From assembly GCA_900769565.1 (NCBI GenBank), contig CAAGHC010000053.1:1-46602 (forward strand): 46,602 nucleotides of DNA, in the 5' to 3' direction. Position numbers and translations under genes: made by a program. Numbering within the stretch: the stretch's first letter is position 1; every line of letters starts with the position of its first letter. The stretch comes from Clostridia bacterium (GTDB lineage: Bacteria; Bacillota; Clostridia; Christensenellales; Borkfalkiaceae). The notes beneath the pieces were generated by a model, which saw only the letters and a list, made by a program, of their open reading frames with translations, was not told the DNA's origin and did no database searches. Of this stretch, positions 15,910-25,527 are shown one piece after another.

Positions 15910-16422
15910 ATGATAGAATATTTTAAGGAAGAACAATACAAAAATGCAAAAGCGCAATGCAAGAAAGTGCTAGCAATTTATTTTATCGTTTTGGCGTTAT
16001 ATTTGGTTGCAAGCGGGTTTATTTTTTGGTGGTATTTAATCCAGCCGTATAAGTCGCCCGTTATTACTAAAATTAAATTTATTCAGCACCCTTTAACCGT
16101 GTTGTTCTTAATCTTTTCTTTTATCTACTTGGGTATTCCCTATAAGAGAGTTAGAAGATTTTATAAAATGACGTATTACCTTATGACGGGCATTAGGGAA
16201 ACGTCCACGGGCAGTTTTTTCGAGTATGACGAAACCTTACAAGATAAGGACGGCGTAGACTTTAAATCGCTTGTGTTTTTAGAGTGGAATAAGTATAAGA
16301 ACGACTTTTTTGAAAGAAAGGTGTTGGTATTTGACGAAATGCCTTTCCCAGAATTAGAGCAAAACCAAAACGTTAAATATATTACGCAAGGCAACGTTTT
16401 GATAAGTTATGAGATTTTATAA
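15910..16422 (+). CDS. Two-helix membrane protein of unknown function
   Basis: Not recognised. The 170-residue product has two membrane segments (about residues 20-45 and 60-80) separated by a short loop. A cytosolic tail contains acidic and aromatic residues (FFEYDETLQDKDGVDFKSL). Start ATG lies shortly after CGGAGA. It is co-directional and closely spaced with the neighbouring small membrane protein and the ACT-domain gene. Confidence 0.6.
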   Translation: MIEYFKEEQYKNAKAQCKKVLAIYFIVLALYLVASGFIFWWYLIQPYKSPVITKIKFIQHPLTVLFLIFSFIYLGIPYKRVRRFYKMTYYLMTGIRETSTGSFFEYDETLQDKDGVDFKSLVFLEWNKYKNDFFERKVLVFDEMPFPELEQNQNVKYITQGNVLISYEIL

Positions 16423-16433
16423 GGAGAAAACAT

Positions 16434-16703
16434 ATGAAAGCAATAGTTACTGTAATAGGCAAAGATAAACCAGGTATCATAGCAAAAGTGAGCACGGCGC
16501 TTGCTGAAAACACCGTCAATATAGAAGACATAAGCCAAACCATAATGCAAGGCAATTTTACTATGCTTATGCTTTGTGGGCTTGAAAACAGTAATCTTTC
16601 AATCAAGCAATTAAAGGCACTTTTAGAAGACTTGGGCGAAAAAATAGGCGTTTCAATTCACGTTCAAAACGAAGATATTTTTAACGCTATGCATAAGATA
16701 TAA
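16434..16703 (+). CDS. ACT-domain protein (UPF0237)
   Basis: A stand-alone ACT domain of 89 residues, opening with VTVIGKDKPGIIAKVSTALAE, as in UPF0237/GcvR-like regulators. ACT domains bind amino acids or similar small ligands. The gene is followed nine bases later by UPF0210, a pairing seen widely in Bacillota and other phyla, so the two proteins probably act together. The ligand is unknown. AAGGAG precedes the ATG. Confidence 0.92.
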   Translation: MKAIVTVIGKDKPGIIAKVSTALAENTVNIEDISQTIMQGNFTMLMLCGLENSNLSIKQLKALLEDLGEKIGVSIHVQNEDIFNAMHKI

Positions 16704-16712
16704 GGTGATAAA

Positions 16713-18068
16713 ATGCTTAACAGAAACGAGATTTTAGAAACTATTAACATGGTAGAAAAAGAGCATTTTGACGTTAGGACGATAACCATGGGTATTTCCC
16801 TTTTGTCGTGCATTCGTGAGGACGCTCAAAAAACTGCTACGCTTTGTTACGATACCATTTGTAAAAGAGCAGAAAAGATTGTAAAGGTTGCCGAAGATTT
16901 GGGCGCTGAATACGGTGTTCCTATCATAAATAAGCGTGTTTCGGTTACGCCTGCAAGTTTACTTACGGCACCTTTTATGGGTAAGGAAGTTGTTTTAGCA
17001 AAAGCGCTTGACAACGCTGCAAAAACGGTTGGCGTTGACTTTTTGGGTGGATATTCTGCGTTGGTGCAAAAGGGTATGACTTCTTACGAAAAGTCATTTA
17101 TAGAAAGTATCCCCGAAGCGCTATCCGTTACCGATAGAATGTGTTCTTCAGTTAACGTAGGCTCGTCTAAATCGGGTATAAATATGGATGCAATTAAACT
17201 CATGGGCGAAATTATCAAAAAGACTGCCGATATGACCAAGGAAAACGACGGGCTTGGTTGTGCTAAACTCGTTGTATTCTGTAACGCAGTTGAAGATAAC
17301 CCCTTTATGGCAGGCGCATTCCACGGCGTAGGTGAAGGGGAAACTGTTATTAACGTAGGTGTTTCCGGTCCTGGCGTAGTCCACAATGCTTTAAAAAGCA
17401 TGAAAGGTGCAAGCGTGAACGAGATTGCAGAAACTATTAAAAAGACGGCATTTAAAATTACTAGGGTTGGTCAGTTGGTTGCAAAAGAAGCATCTAAAAG
17501 ACTTGGTGCAGAATTCGGCATAGTTGACCTATCGTTAGCACCTACACCCGTTATGGGCGATAGTGTAGCGCATATTTTAGAAGAAATCGGGCTTGACTCT
17601 GTTGGTGGTCACGGTACGACTGCGGCACTCGCTATGCTTAACGACGCCGTTAAAAAGGGTGGCGTAATGGCAAGTTCTAACGTTGGTGGCTTATCAGGTG
17701 CGTTTATCCCCGTTAGTGAAGATATAGGTATGATAACGGCGGCGGAAAAGGGCGCTATTTCCTTTGACAAGTTAGAGGCAATGACTTCGGTTTGTAGCGT
17801 TGGTATAGATATGGTTGCAATCCCTGGCGACACGCCTGCGACTACTATTAGTGGTATGATTGCAGACGAGGCGGCAATCGGTATGATAAATAATAAAACC
17901 ACGGCTGTTAGAGTAATCCCCGTACCGAATAAGACGGTTGGCGACAACGTGGAATTTGGTGGGCTTTTAGGTAATGCGCCCGTAATGAAGGTTAGCCCTT
18001 ACGGTTGCGACGCATTTATCAATAGGGGTGGAAGAATGCCTGCACCTATACATAGCAACAAAAATTAG
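16713..18068 (+). CDS. PFL-family / UPF0210 protein
   Basis: This 451-residue cytosolic protein matches the UPF0210 (DUF711) family, structurally related to pyruvate formate-lyase-like barrels. Segments such as TITMGISLLSCIREDAQ, VNVGSSKSGINMDAI and GGLSGAFIPVSEDIGM are typical. The biochemical role is unknown. It forms a conserved pair with the upstream ACT-domain gene. Length is normal and there is no sign of damage. Confidence 0.9.
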   Translation: MLNRNEILETINMVEKEHFDVRTITMGISLLSCIREDAQKTATLCYDTICKRAEKIVKVAEDLGAEYGVPIINKRVSVTPASLLTAPFMGKEVVLAKALDNAAKTVGVDFLGGYSALVQKGMTSYEKSFIESIPEALSVTDRMCSSVNVGSSKSGINMDAIKLMGEIIKKTADMTKENDGLGCAKLVVFCNAVEDNPFMAGAFHGVGEGETVINVGVSGPGVVHNALKSMKGASVNEIAETIKKTAFKITRVGQLVAKEASKRLGAEFGIVDLSLAPTPVMGDSVAHILEEIGLDSVGGHGTTAALAMLNDAVKKGGVMASSNVGGLSGAFIPVSEDIGMITAAEKGAISFDKLEAMTSVCSVGIDMVAIPGDTPATTISGMIADEAAIGMINNKTTAVRVIPVPNKTVGDNVEFGGLLGNAPVMKVSPYGCDAFINRGGRMPAPIHSNKN

Positions 18069-18088
18069 TAAAGTAAAAGGTGAATAAT

Positions 18089-19840
18089 TTGGACTTAAAG
18101 TATAAATGGGCGACTGAAGATATTTTCAGTAGCGTTGAAGAATGGAATAAAGTTTACGACAGCGTGTTTTCTATGCTCGATTTTGAGAAATACAAGGGAA
18201 AGTTGGGCGATAAACAACAATTTTTGTCCTGCATGAAAGAACAGGAAAAAGTTGGCAGAATTATTGAAAAGTTAAGTGTTTACGCTATGATGAAACACGA
18301 CGAAAACACCAAGGACGCTCTTTACGACGCACTTTTATCAAAGGTTACGTCGCTTGGCGCTAAATTTTCCGAAAACAACGCTTTCGTTTTGCCTGAACTA
18401 ACTGCGCTTGACGATAGCGTGCTTAAAGATTATATTGCCGATAAAGATTTGAGCGAGTACGATTATTCGCTTAAAGAAATCTTAAAGGATAAAGAGCACG
18501 TTCTTTCTGAAAACGAAGAGAAGATTTTTGCAAAACTAGGTGAAACGCTCTCAAGTTTCCGTGACATTTTTACCAAGATAGACAACGCTGATTTGCCACT
18601 CGGCAAGATAGTTAACGGAAAAGAGAGAATACCGTTAAGCCACGGTATTTACGGCGTTATTATGCACGGCGAAGACAGAGAACTTCGTAAAAAGGCTTTT
18701 GAAAAATACTACAAGGCGTATATCTCGCTTATAAATACTATTTCTGCAACCTATTACGGTAGCGTTAAAAAGGACGTATTTATTGCAAGCGCTAAAAAGT
18801 ATAAATCTGCACTTGACAGGGCTTTGTCACAAGAAGACGTTGACAAGTCCGTTTATGAAAACTTAATAAATTCGGTTGAAAAGGCGCTTCCGTACTTACA
18901 CGAATACATGAGAGAGAAAAAGAAACTTCTTGGCTATGATAAAATGTATATGTACGACGTTTACGTACCTGTGGTTGAAGGCGCAGAACTTAAACTTGAA
19001 TACGAAAACGCTTACGATTTGGTAGTTAAAGGGCTTTCGGTTTTAGGTAAAGAATACACCGACCTTTTAATTAAAGCAAAGAACGAGCGTTGGTTAGACG
19101 TTTACGAGAGTAACGGAAAGCGTAGTGGTGCGTATAGCGTGGCAGTTTTCGACACTCATCCGTACGTGCTGTTAAACTATCAGAAAACCACGCACGACGT
19201 ATTTACTATAGCGCATGAAATGGGACACAGTTTACACTCTTATTTTTCTAACCGTACCCAGCCGTACGCTAAAGCAGATTATCGAATTTTCGTTGCCGAA
19301 GTTGCTAGCACGGTAAACGAAGTTTTACTTATTCGTTATATGCTTAATACCGAAACGGACGTTAAACTTAAAAAGTATTTACTTTCCTACTTGCTAGAAA
19401 TGATTAGGACTACGCTCTTTAGGCAGACACAGTTTGCAGAGTTTGAACAATTCTCACATTCTATGGTGGAAAACGGTCAGCCTTTAACCAAAGAGAATAT
19501 GAGTGAAGAATATTTAAGGCTAAATAAAAAGTATTACGGTGATGCCGTTATTAGCGACGGGTTTGTTAAGTACGAATGGGCGAGAATACCGCATTTTTAC
19601 CGCGCGTTTTACGTTTATAAATATGCAACGGGTATTATTAGTGCGCTTGCCATTGCCGATAGAATTTTGACCGAAGGGCAACCTGCCGTGGACGATTATT
19701 TTAAGTTCTTATCGTCGGGTGGTAGCGATAGTCCGGTGGAACTTTTAAAAATTGCGGGCGTGGACCTTACTAAAGAACAACCGTTTGAAAAGGCGTTCAA
19801 GGTGTTTAGTGACACGCTAAACGAGTTTAAATCGTTATAA
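18089..19840 (+). CDS. pepF: Oligoendopeptidase F (M3 metallopeptidase)
   Basis: A cytosolic zinc peptidase that degrades oligopeptides. The active-site helix IAHEMGHSLHS (HEXXH at about residue 376) and the downstream FVAEVASTVNE, which supplies the third zinc ligand, are both present. Length is 583 residues. I prefer TTG at 18089, since AAAGGTG sits six bases upstream; the GTG at 18080 lies within that ribosome site. The family is sometimes linked to signal-peptide or protein turnover. Confidence 0.93.
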   Translation: MDLKYKWATEDIFSSVEEWNKVYDSVFSMLDFEKYKGKLGDKQQFLSCMKEQEKVGRIIEKLSVYAMMKHDENTKDALYDALLSKVTSLGAKFSENNAFVLPELTALDDSVLKDYIADKDLSEYDYSLKEILKDKEHVLSENEEKIFAKLGETLSSFRDIFTKIDNADLPLGKIVNGKERIPLSHGIYGVIMHGEDRELRKKAFEKYYKAYISLINTISATYYGSVKKDVFIASAKKYKSALDRALSQEDVDKSVYENLINSVEKALPYLHEYMREKKKLLGYDKMYMYDVYVPVVEGAELKLEYENAYDLVVKGLSVLGKEYTDLLIKAKNERWLDVYESNGKRSGAYSVAVFDTHPYVLLNYQKTTHDVFTIAHEMGHSLHSYFSNRTQPYAKADYRIFVAEVASTVNEVLLIRYMLNTETDVKLKKYLLSYLLEMIRTTLFRQTQFAEFEQFSHSMVENGQPLTKENMSEEYLRLNKKYYGDAVISDGFVKYEWARIPHFYRAFYVYKYATGIISALAIADRILTEGQPAVDDYFKFLSSGGSDSPVELLKIAGVDLTKEQPFEKAFKVFSDTLNEFKSL

Positions 19841-19864
19841 CAGGGGAAAAACAAGGAGAAGAAT

Positions 19865-21367
19865 ATGGCTAATAAAAACACGGTGGGGGAAATGCCACAC
19901 AGTTTAGAAGCAGAACAGGCGCTACTCGGTTGCTTGTTAATGGATACGAGAATTCAAGTAGAAGTAGCGGCGTTTTTAAAAGAAGAAGATTTTTATGCAG
20001 AGTCGCACAAGTATATTTTTTCGGCAATGCAGGAAATTATAAGACGCAATATGCCCGTTGACCTAGTTACTTTGACCGACACGCTTGAAAAACAAGGTGC
20101 GCTTGAACAGGCAGGGGGTATCGCTTACATAACCGAACTTACTAACGTTATGCCGTCGTCTGCTAACTATCAAAGGTATTCGGATATAGTTACTAGGGAC
20201 AGTTTACTTCGTAAGTTAATAAAGGGTTCGGCAGAAATTATCGAAACGTGCAAAACTAGTGCGGACAAGGCGTCTGCTTTAAGTTTTGCAGAAAAGACCG
20301 TTTACGATATATCTAACCAAGCCGATACTAGCGAAATGGTTAAACTAGATACGGTTATTCCCACGGTAATCAGTAAGTTTGACGAACTTACCAACGATAA
20401 GTCTAGTCTTAAAGGAATTAAGACGGGATATAAAGGACTTGACAGACTTATCAACGGCTTGCACCCTAGCGACCTTATGATTCTTGCCGCACGTCCTGCC
20501 GTTGGTAAAACGTCGTTTGCTATGAATATAGTTGAAAACGTTGCTTTGCAAGGATATTCTTGCGCGGTATTCTCGCTTGAAATGGGCAAAGAACAGATTG
20601 CAGAAAGAATGCTTTGCTCGGTTGCCGGCGTTTCTATGGAAAACGCTAAAAAAGGCACTATGAGTAAGACTGAATGGCTTAAAATTGCTAAAGCGAGAGA
20701 ACAACTTTCTAAAGCCAAAATATACATAGACGACTCTGCCGTTATTCGTCCTAGAGAACTTATTTCAAAGTGTCGTCGCTTAAAAAACAAATCGGGGCTT
20801 GACCTTGTTATGGTCGACTATATCGGTCTTATGACCCCCGACAAAACTAGAAACAGCGATAGCCGTCAAAACGAAATAAGCGAGATTTCTAGAAGTCTTA
20901 AGATTTTAGCAAAAGAACTCAACGTTCCCGTGCTTGCACTTTCACAACTTAACCGTGCTGTTGAAACTAGAAAGGGTAGACCACAACTTTCCGACCTTCG
21001 TGAATCGGGTGCTATCGAGCAGGACGCAGATATTGTTATGTTTATACACCGTCCGGATAAGAGCGCTACCGAAAAAGAACTTGCTGAAGGTACGGTACAA
21101 GCAAACGTTGCAGAAATTTTAATTGAAAAGCACAGAAGTGGTCCTACGGGAATAGTTAAGTTGTACTTCAAGGGCGAATGTACCAAGTTCTTAAATCTTA
21201 ACGAAGAAACGGGCGAGCCCGACGAATATCAGGGTGGACAAACGCCAAAAGCAAAGGCGAGTGCAGTTGGAATGGGTTATGAAGATTTACCTGCGCCACC
21301 ACCCGAACAACCCGAAGATGATTTTTCTTCGGATATAGTAAAATCTGTTGACGACGAGATTTTTTAA
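19865..21367 (+). CDS. dnaB: Replicative DNA helicase
   Basis: A hexameric helicase that unwinds DNA at the replication fork. The N-terminal DnaB domain starts at MPHSLEAEQALLGCLL. The RecA-like motor holds Walker A ARPAVGKTSFAMN (about residue 209), the LVMVDYIGLM Walker B region and DLRESGAIEQDADIV near the C-terminus. The length of 500 residues is slightly above average because of an acidic, proline-rich tail. GGAGAAGAAT precedes ATG. This is the DnaC protein of Bacillus nomenclature. Confidence 0.97.
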   Translation: MANKNTVGEMPHSLEAEQALLGCLLMDTRIQVEVAAFLKEEDFYAESHKYIFSAMQEIIRRNMPVDLVTLTDTLEKQGALEQAGGIAYITELTNVMPSSANYQRYSDIVTRDSLLRKLIKGSAEIIETCKTSADKASALSFAEKTVYDISNQADTSEMVKLDTVIPTVISKFDELTNDKSSLKGIKTGYKGLDRLINGLHPSDLMILAARPAVGKTSFAMNIVENVALQGYSCAVFSLEMGKEQIAERMLCSVAGVSMENAKKGTMSKTEWLKIAKAREQLSKAKIYIDDSAVIRPRELISKCRRLKNKSGLDLVMVDYIGLMTPDKTRNSDSRQNEISEISRSLKILAKELNVPVLALSQLNRAVETRKGRPQLSDLRESGAIEQDADIVMFIHRPDKSATEKELAEGTVQANVAEILIEKHRSGPTGIVKLYFKGECTKFLNLNEETGEPDEYQGGQTPKAKASAVGMGYEDLPAPPPEQPEDDFSSDIVKSVDDEIF

Positions 21368-21369
21368 TA

Positions 21370-22359
21370 ATGCAAACGAGAATAGAAAAAATTGACGACA
21401 AGAGCATTGCCGAGGCGGTTGAAATTCTTCGCTCTAGTGGGGTTATTGGAATGCCAACCGAAACCGTTTACGGGCTTGCGGGTATAGGTACTGATTCGGT
21501 TGCCGTTAAGGAAATTTTTAGAATAAAAGGTAGGCCGAGCGATAACCCGTTAATTGCACACGTCCATAAAGATTACGATTTGGATAGGCTTGTTTACGTT
21601 AAGAATGAATACGCACGTAAACTGATGAAAGCCTTTATGCCAGGTCCACTTACCTTGGTTTTTGAGAGCAAGGGCGTGGTTTGTAAAGAGGCAGTTTGTG
21701 GTGGCGATACTTTGGCGATTAGAATGCCTTCTCACGAAGGTTGTCAAAAACTGCTTAAAGCCGTTGACGCACCGTTAGTTGCGCCTAGCGCTAATCTTTC
21801 AAAGCATACTAGCCCTGTTACGGCACGACACGTGTACGACGACTTGTCGGGAAGTTTACCGTTAATTTTAGACGGTGGAAAGTGCGACGGTGGAATAGAG
21901 AGTACCGTGCTTGACGTTACGGGTGAAAAACCTAGGATTTTACGTGCAGGACTTATTACTAAAGAAATGATAGAGAGCGTTGTGGGTAGTTGCGAAATTG
22001 CCGAGCATAAGCCGACAGATAAGGTTAAATCGCCAGGGGTAAAGTATCGACACTATCGTCCCAAGTGCGACGCAGTGCTCTTTGAAGAAAGTGAAATTCA
22101 AAAGGCTAAAGAATATTATCAAAGTGAACTTGAAAAGGGCAGAACACCGTTCGTGATGTGTGCCGACTATCTAAAAGATGAGTTTAAGGGAAAAAATTTG
22201 TTGCTTTTAGGAAAAGACGAGAAAGAGATAGCATCTAATCTATACGATAAACTGCTAGAAGGCGAAAAGGTTGCAGACGTGATTATTGCAATCGCTATGC
22301 CTAGAGAAGACGGCGTTTATCTTGGAATAATGAATCGTTTAAGGAAGTCTTGCGGATGA
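21370..22359 (+). CDS. L-threonylcarbamoyladenylate synthase (Sua5/YwlC type)
   Basis: It makes threonylcarbamoyl-AMP for the t6A37 modification of ANN-decoding tRNAs. The YrdC/Sua5 core starts with GVIGMPTETVYGLAG and includes KGRPSDNPLIAH, SANLSKHTSPVTA and GGIESTVLDVT. A C-terminal Sua5 domain (about residues 215-329, PGVKYRHYRP onward) identifies the long form. It starts three bases after dnaB and overlaps the next phosphatase gene, so translation is likely coupled. Confidence 0.95.
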   Translation: MQTRIEKIDDKSIAEAVEILRSSGVIGMPTETVYGLAGIGTDSVAVKEIFRIKGRPSDNPLIAHVHKDYDLDRLVYVKNEYARKLMKAFMPGPLTLVFESKGVVCKEAVCGGDTLAIRMPSHEGCQKLLKAVDAPLVAPSANLSKHTSPVTARHVYDDLSGSLPLILDGGKCDGGIESTVLDVTGEKPRILRAGLITKEMIESVVGSCEIAEHKPTDKVKSPGVKYRHYRPKCDAVLFEESEIQKAKEYYQSELEKGRTPFVMCADYLKDEFKGKNLLLLGKDEKEIASNLYDKLLEGEKVADVIIAIAMPREDGVYLGIMNRLRKSCG

Positions 22360-22805
22360 AAATTAAAAGAATACTCTTCGTGTGCACGGGCAACACTTGT
22401 AGAAGTCCTATGGCAGAAGTGATATTAAAAAATAAGTTAAAACTTGCAGGCATAACCGACGTTAAGGTTTGGAGTGCGGGGCTTTCTGCTGTGGACGGAA
22501 CAAAGATGAGCCAAAACTCTGCGCTCGCACTAAAGAAACTTGGCTATAAGCCTACGGGCTTTAAATCAAGGCAGATAACTGCGGAAATTTTGAAAAAATC
22601 GCATTTAGTATTGTGTATGACGGGCGAACATAAAAGATTTCTTTCGGCGTATACGACTGCTTACACGGTTGGGGAAGTTACGGGAATGGGTGATATAATC
22701 GACCCGTACGGTGGCGATATTAACGTTTACGTGAAAACTTCGCATCAGTTAGAAGATGCGTGTAATATTATATTAAAAAACATTTTAACACAAAAAGGAG
22801 AATGA
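22356..22805 (+). CDS. ywlE: Protein-arginine-phosphatase-like low-molecular-weight phosphatase
   Basis: A cytosolic phosphatase of 149 residues. The P-loop is CTGNTCRSP, residues 10-18. The threonine at position 14 matches the residue that directs B. subtilis YwlE to phospho-arginine, where tyrosine phosphatases carry isoleucine or another residue. The general-acid aspartate lies in DIIDPYGG. The ATG at 22356 overlaps the previous stop (ATGA), with AAGGAAG upstream. The McsA/McsB/ClpC genes lie 1.4 kb downstream, supporting a phospho-arginine role. Confidence 0.88.
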   Translation: MKIKRILFVCTGNTCRSPMAEVILKNKLKLAGITDVKVWSAGLSAVDGTKMSQNSALALKKLGYKPTGFKSRQITAEILKKSHLVLCMTGEHKRFLSAYTTAYTVGEVTGMGDIIDPYGGDINVYVKTSHQLEDACNIILKNILTQKGE

Positions 22806-22808
22806 AAA

Positions 22809-23261
22809 ATGAAAATTGCAATTGGATGTGACCACGGTGGAATTAACTTAAAACCACTACTCGTAGAGTATTTGGAAAAGAAAGGCTTTGAATATAAAGA
22901 CTTCGGTTGTTTTGGCAAGGAATCTTGCGATTACAACGATTATGCTTTGCCCGTAGCTAACTCGGTTGCGTCGGGTGAATGTGATTTGGGTGTGCTTATT
23001 TGCGGTACGGGTATCGGTATGAGCATTATGGCAAATAAGGTTAAGGGTATTCGTTGTGGACATTGCCATGACGTTTTCTCTGCAAAAATGACTAGACTTC
23101 ATAACGACGCTAACGTTTTGGCTGTTGGCGAAAGGGTTGTTGGCCCTGGTCTTTTCATTGAGATTGTTGACGCGTTTTTAAATACCCCCTTTAGTTGTGA
23201 CCAAAGACATGAACGCAGAGTAGGAAAAATTAAGGCTTTAGAACAAGAAAACTTTAAATAA
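22809..23261 (+). CDS. rpiB: Ribose-5-phosphate isomerase B
   Basis: It interconverts ribulose-5-phosphate and ribose-5-phosphate in the pentose phosphate pathway. Motifs are CDHGG at residues 7-11 and CGTGIGMSIMANKV, with the catalytic cysteine at residue 65. The length of 150 residues is typical. It lies three bases after the phosphatase gene, a neighbour order known in Bacillus (ywlE-ywlF). A related sugar-phosphate isomerase activity (LacAB-like) is less likely without lac genes nearby. Confidence 0.93.
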   Translation: MKIAIGCDHGGINLKPLLVEYLEKKGFEYKDFGCFGKESCDYNDYALPVANSVASGECDLGVLICGTGIGMSIMANKVKGIRCGHCHDVFSAKMTRLHNDANVLAVGERVVGPGLFIEIVDAFLNTPFSCDQRHERRVGKIKALEQENFK

Positions 23262-23273
23262 GGGGAACTTATA

Positions 23274-24149
23274 ATGCAAAATTTGAAAAAGGCGATTATA
23301 CCCGCCGCAGGGCTTGGAACTAGGTTTTTACCTATAACCAAGGCTATTCCAAAACCCATGCTTTCGGTGTTGGATAAGCCCACCATTCAATATATAGCAG
23401 AAGAACTTATTTCTATCGGTATTGAAGATATCGTTATCGTAGTTGGGCCTGATTCGGGCGTTATTGAAAAGCATTTTGGAAAGGCTAGCGAACTTGGTGA
23501 AAGACTTTTATCTGACGGTAAAACTGCGCTTTATCAAATATTAAAACAAACCGAACGCTTTAACGTTAACTTTGCCGTGCAAACGGTGGCTAACGGGCTT
23601 GCAGGTGCGATTTTATGCGCAGAGCCGTTTATCGGTGACGAGCCGTTTGCTCTTTTGCTTGGCGACGAATTGCTTTTAGCAGATGAAGGACAAAAACCCT
23701 GCATTAAGCGTTTAGCAGAGATTTTTGAAAGCACGGGCAAGAGCGTTATTGCTACTATGGAAGTGTTTGGCGACGACGTAAGTAAATACGGCAATATCGG
23801 TTTTGATTATGAAGAAGACGGCGTTATGCACGTTAACGCTATCGTAGAAAAGCCGAGCGTGAACGACGCACTTTCTAATAACGCTATTATCGGTAGATAC
23901 GTTATGTGCGGTGGCATTATGGAAAAACTTAAAAAGTTAACGCCCAAGGGTAACGAACTTTATTTTACCGACGTTTTAGACGAGCTTGCAGAAAAAGGGC
24001 AACTTTTGGCAAGTTGTTTTGAAGGTGAAAGATACGACGTTGGCGATAAGTTCGGTTATATCCGTGCAAACGTAGAACTAGCGCTAAAGAGTAAAGAAAT
24101 AGGCGAAGAAACTAAAGATTACATTAAGGCGCTTGCCCAAAAATTATAA
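23274..24149 (+). CDS. galU: UTP-glucose-1-phosphate uridylyltransferase
   Basis: It makes UDP-glucose for envelope polysaccharides and glycolipids. The N-terminal nucleotide-binding motif AAGLGTRFLPITKAIPKPML begins near residue 11, and PTIQYIAEE and a LLLGDELL metal region follow. The length of 291 residues is standard for GalU. AGGGGA precedes the ATG. The 29-base gap to mcsA has no terminator, so it is likely part of the same transcript. Confidence 0.95.
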   Translation: MQNLKKAIIPAAGLGTRFLPITKAIPKPMLSVLDKPTIQYIAEELISIGIEDIVIVVGPDSGVIEKHFGKASELGERLLSDGKTALYQILKQTERFNVNFAVQTVANGLAGAILCAEPFIGDEPFALLLGDELLLADEGQKPCIKRLAEIFESTGKSVIATMEVFGDDVSKYGNIGFDYEEDGVMHVNAIVEKPSVNDALSNNAIIGRYVMCGGIMEKLKKLTPKGNELYFTDVLDELAEKGQLLASCFEGERYDVGDKFGYIRANVELALKSKEIGEETKDYIKALAQKL

Positions 24150-24178
24150 AAATATTATAAATCTATTTTAATTAAGGT

Positions 24179-24496
24179 ATGTACGACAAAATTTGTAAGA
24201 CTTGCGGAACGAGGTTAAGTTCTTTTTATAACACGAGTATGCTCGGTTGTCCCGATTGCTACAAGGCGTTTGCCCGTGAGATTGAAGTTGCTTTGCAAAA
24301 AATGCAGGGCAAGACTTTTCACGTGGGAAAAAACTTAAAATCGTTCGACCTTGATAGGGAACTAGTTATCGATTACCAACGCTTGGTGAAAGAAAGAGAA
24401 CAAGCAGGGCTTGAAGGAAGATTCGACGATATGCGTGAATATTCCGCTCAAATTTACGAACTGCAAGAAGAACTTAAAAGAAGGGGGCTAATTTAA
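24179..24496 (+). CDS. mcsA: McsA-like activator of the arginine kinase, short form
   Basis: A partner that stimulates McsB kinase. The 105 residues carry one zinc-finger-like set, CKTC (residues 6-9) and CPDC (24-27), then a C-terminal UVR motif (LVKEREQAGLEGRFDDMREYSAQI). B. subtilis McsA is about 185 residues with four C-x-x-C motifs, so an N-terminal finger is missing here. An in-frame stop just upstream shows the ORF is not mis-called. It overlaps the McsB gene by one base. The ribosome site is weak. Confidence 0.88.
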   Translation: MYDKICKTCGTRLSSFYNTSMLGCPDCYKAFAREIEVALQKMQGKTFHVGKNLKSFDLDRELVIDYQRLVKEREQAGLEGRFDDMREYSAQIYELQEELKRRGLI

Positions 24497-25524
24497 TGGA
24501 CGACTTTGAAGTTTTTAAAGATAACCCCGATATTTTTAAGGGTAATATTATAATGACTAGGGTTAGGCTTGCTAGAAATTTAAGTGGATATCCGTTTAAA
24601 ATTCTAAACCCTACGGTTGCTAAAGACGTGGTAAAAAAGGTCAATCGTGCGCTAGTTAGATACGATACTTTTAATTTGTTTTTCATGTCCAATCTTTCGG
24701 ATATGAAACTTGAGGCTATGAAAGAACGCCATCTAATAAGCCAAAACCTTATAGATAATAGAGAATGCGGTGCGGCGTTAATCAATCAGGATGAAAGTAT
24801 ATCGGTTATGATAAACGAAGAAGATATTCTTCGTGAACAATGTTTTATGCGTGGGCTACGTTTGACCGAGGCTTATAAGCGCCTAAACAGACTAGACGAC
24901 GAACTTTCAAAAAATTTAGACTTTGCGTTTGATAGTAAACTTGGCTTTTTAACGGCTTGTCCAACAAATCTCGGTACGGGGTTAAGGGCGTCGGTATTAA
25001 TGTTTTTACCTGCGCTTACCGAAAGTGGTAAGATAGGCGCATTAGTTGAAGAAGTTTCACGCTTGGGGCTTACCGTTCGTGGGCTTTACGGCGAAGGCAG
25101 TCAAGCCGAAGGGTTTATGTATCAGATAAGCAACGAAGTTACTTTGGGCGTTTCCGAACGTGATATATTAACGGCTGTTGAAGATGCCGTTATGAGCATT
25201 TGCCGTGCCGAGCGTGACGAGATGGAACGGCTTTACGTTAAGCGGGACTTGAAGACTATGGACAGGGCGAAAAAATCTTTCGGGGTGCTAACCAACGCCG
25301 TGATGTTGAGTTATAGCGAGTTTTTAGGGCATATTGCAAACGTAAAACTCGGCGTAATGCTCGGTATGTTAAATTTAGGCGACGTTGAAGAATTAGATAA
25401 ACTTATAATATCCGTACGGCCGGCAAACATTTCAGAGCAGTACGGCAGACGACTTTCTGCGCTTGACAGAGATTTGTTTAGGGCGGAAATGGTAGAGAAA
25501 CGACTAATAAAGTTAAAGGAGTAA
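24496..25524 (+). CDS. mcsB: Protein arginine kinase
   Basis: It phosphorylates arginines, marking proteins for ClpC/ClpP degradation and controlling stress regulators. The phosphagen-kinase fold is seen in TRVRLARNLSGYPF, the catalytic-loop cysteine in CPTNLGTGLRASV, and RGLYGEGSQAEGFMYQISN. The length of 342 residues is near normal. It starts on the last base of mcsA's stop (TAATG) and ends three bases before clpC. Confidence 0.95.
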   Translation: MDDFEVFKDNPDIFKGNIIMTRVRLARNLSGYPFKILNPTVAKDVVKKVNRALVRYDTFNLFFMSNLSDMKLEAMKERHLISQNLIDNRECGAALINQDESISVMINEEDILREQCFMRGLRLTEAYKRLNRLDDELSKNLDFAFDSKLGFLTACPTNLGTGLRASVLMFLPALTESGKIGALVEEVSRLGLTVRGLYGEGSQAEGFMYQISNEVTLGVSERDILTAVEDAVMSICRAERDEMERLYVKRDLKTMDRAKKSFGVLTNAVMLSYSEFLGHIANVKLGVMLGMLNLGDVEELDKLIISVRPANISEQYGRRLSALDRDLFRAEMVEKRLIKLKE

Positions 25525-25527
25525 GTT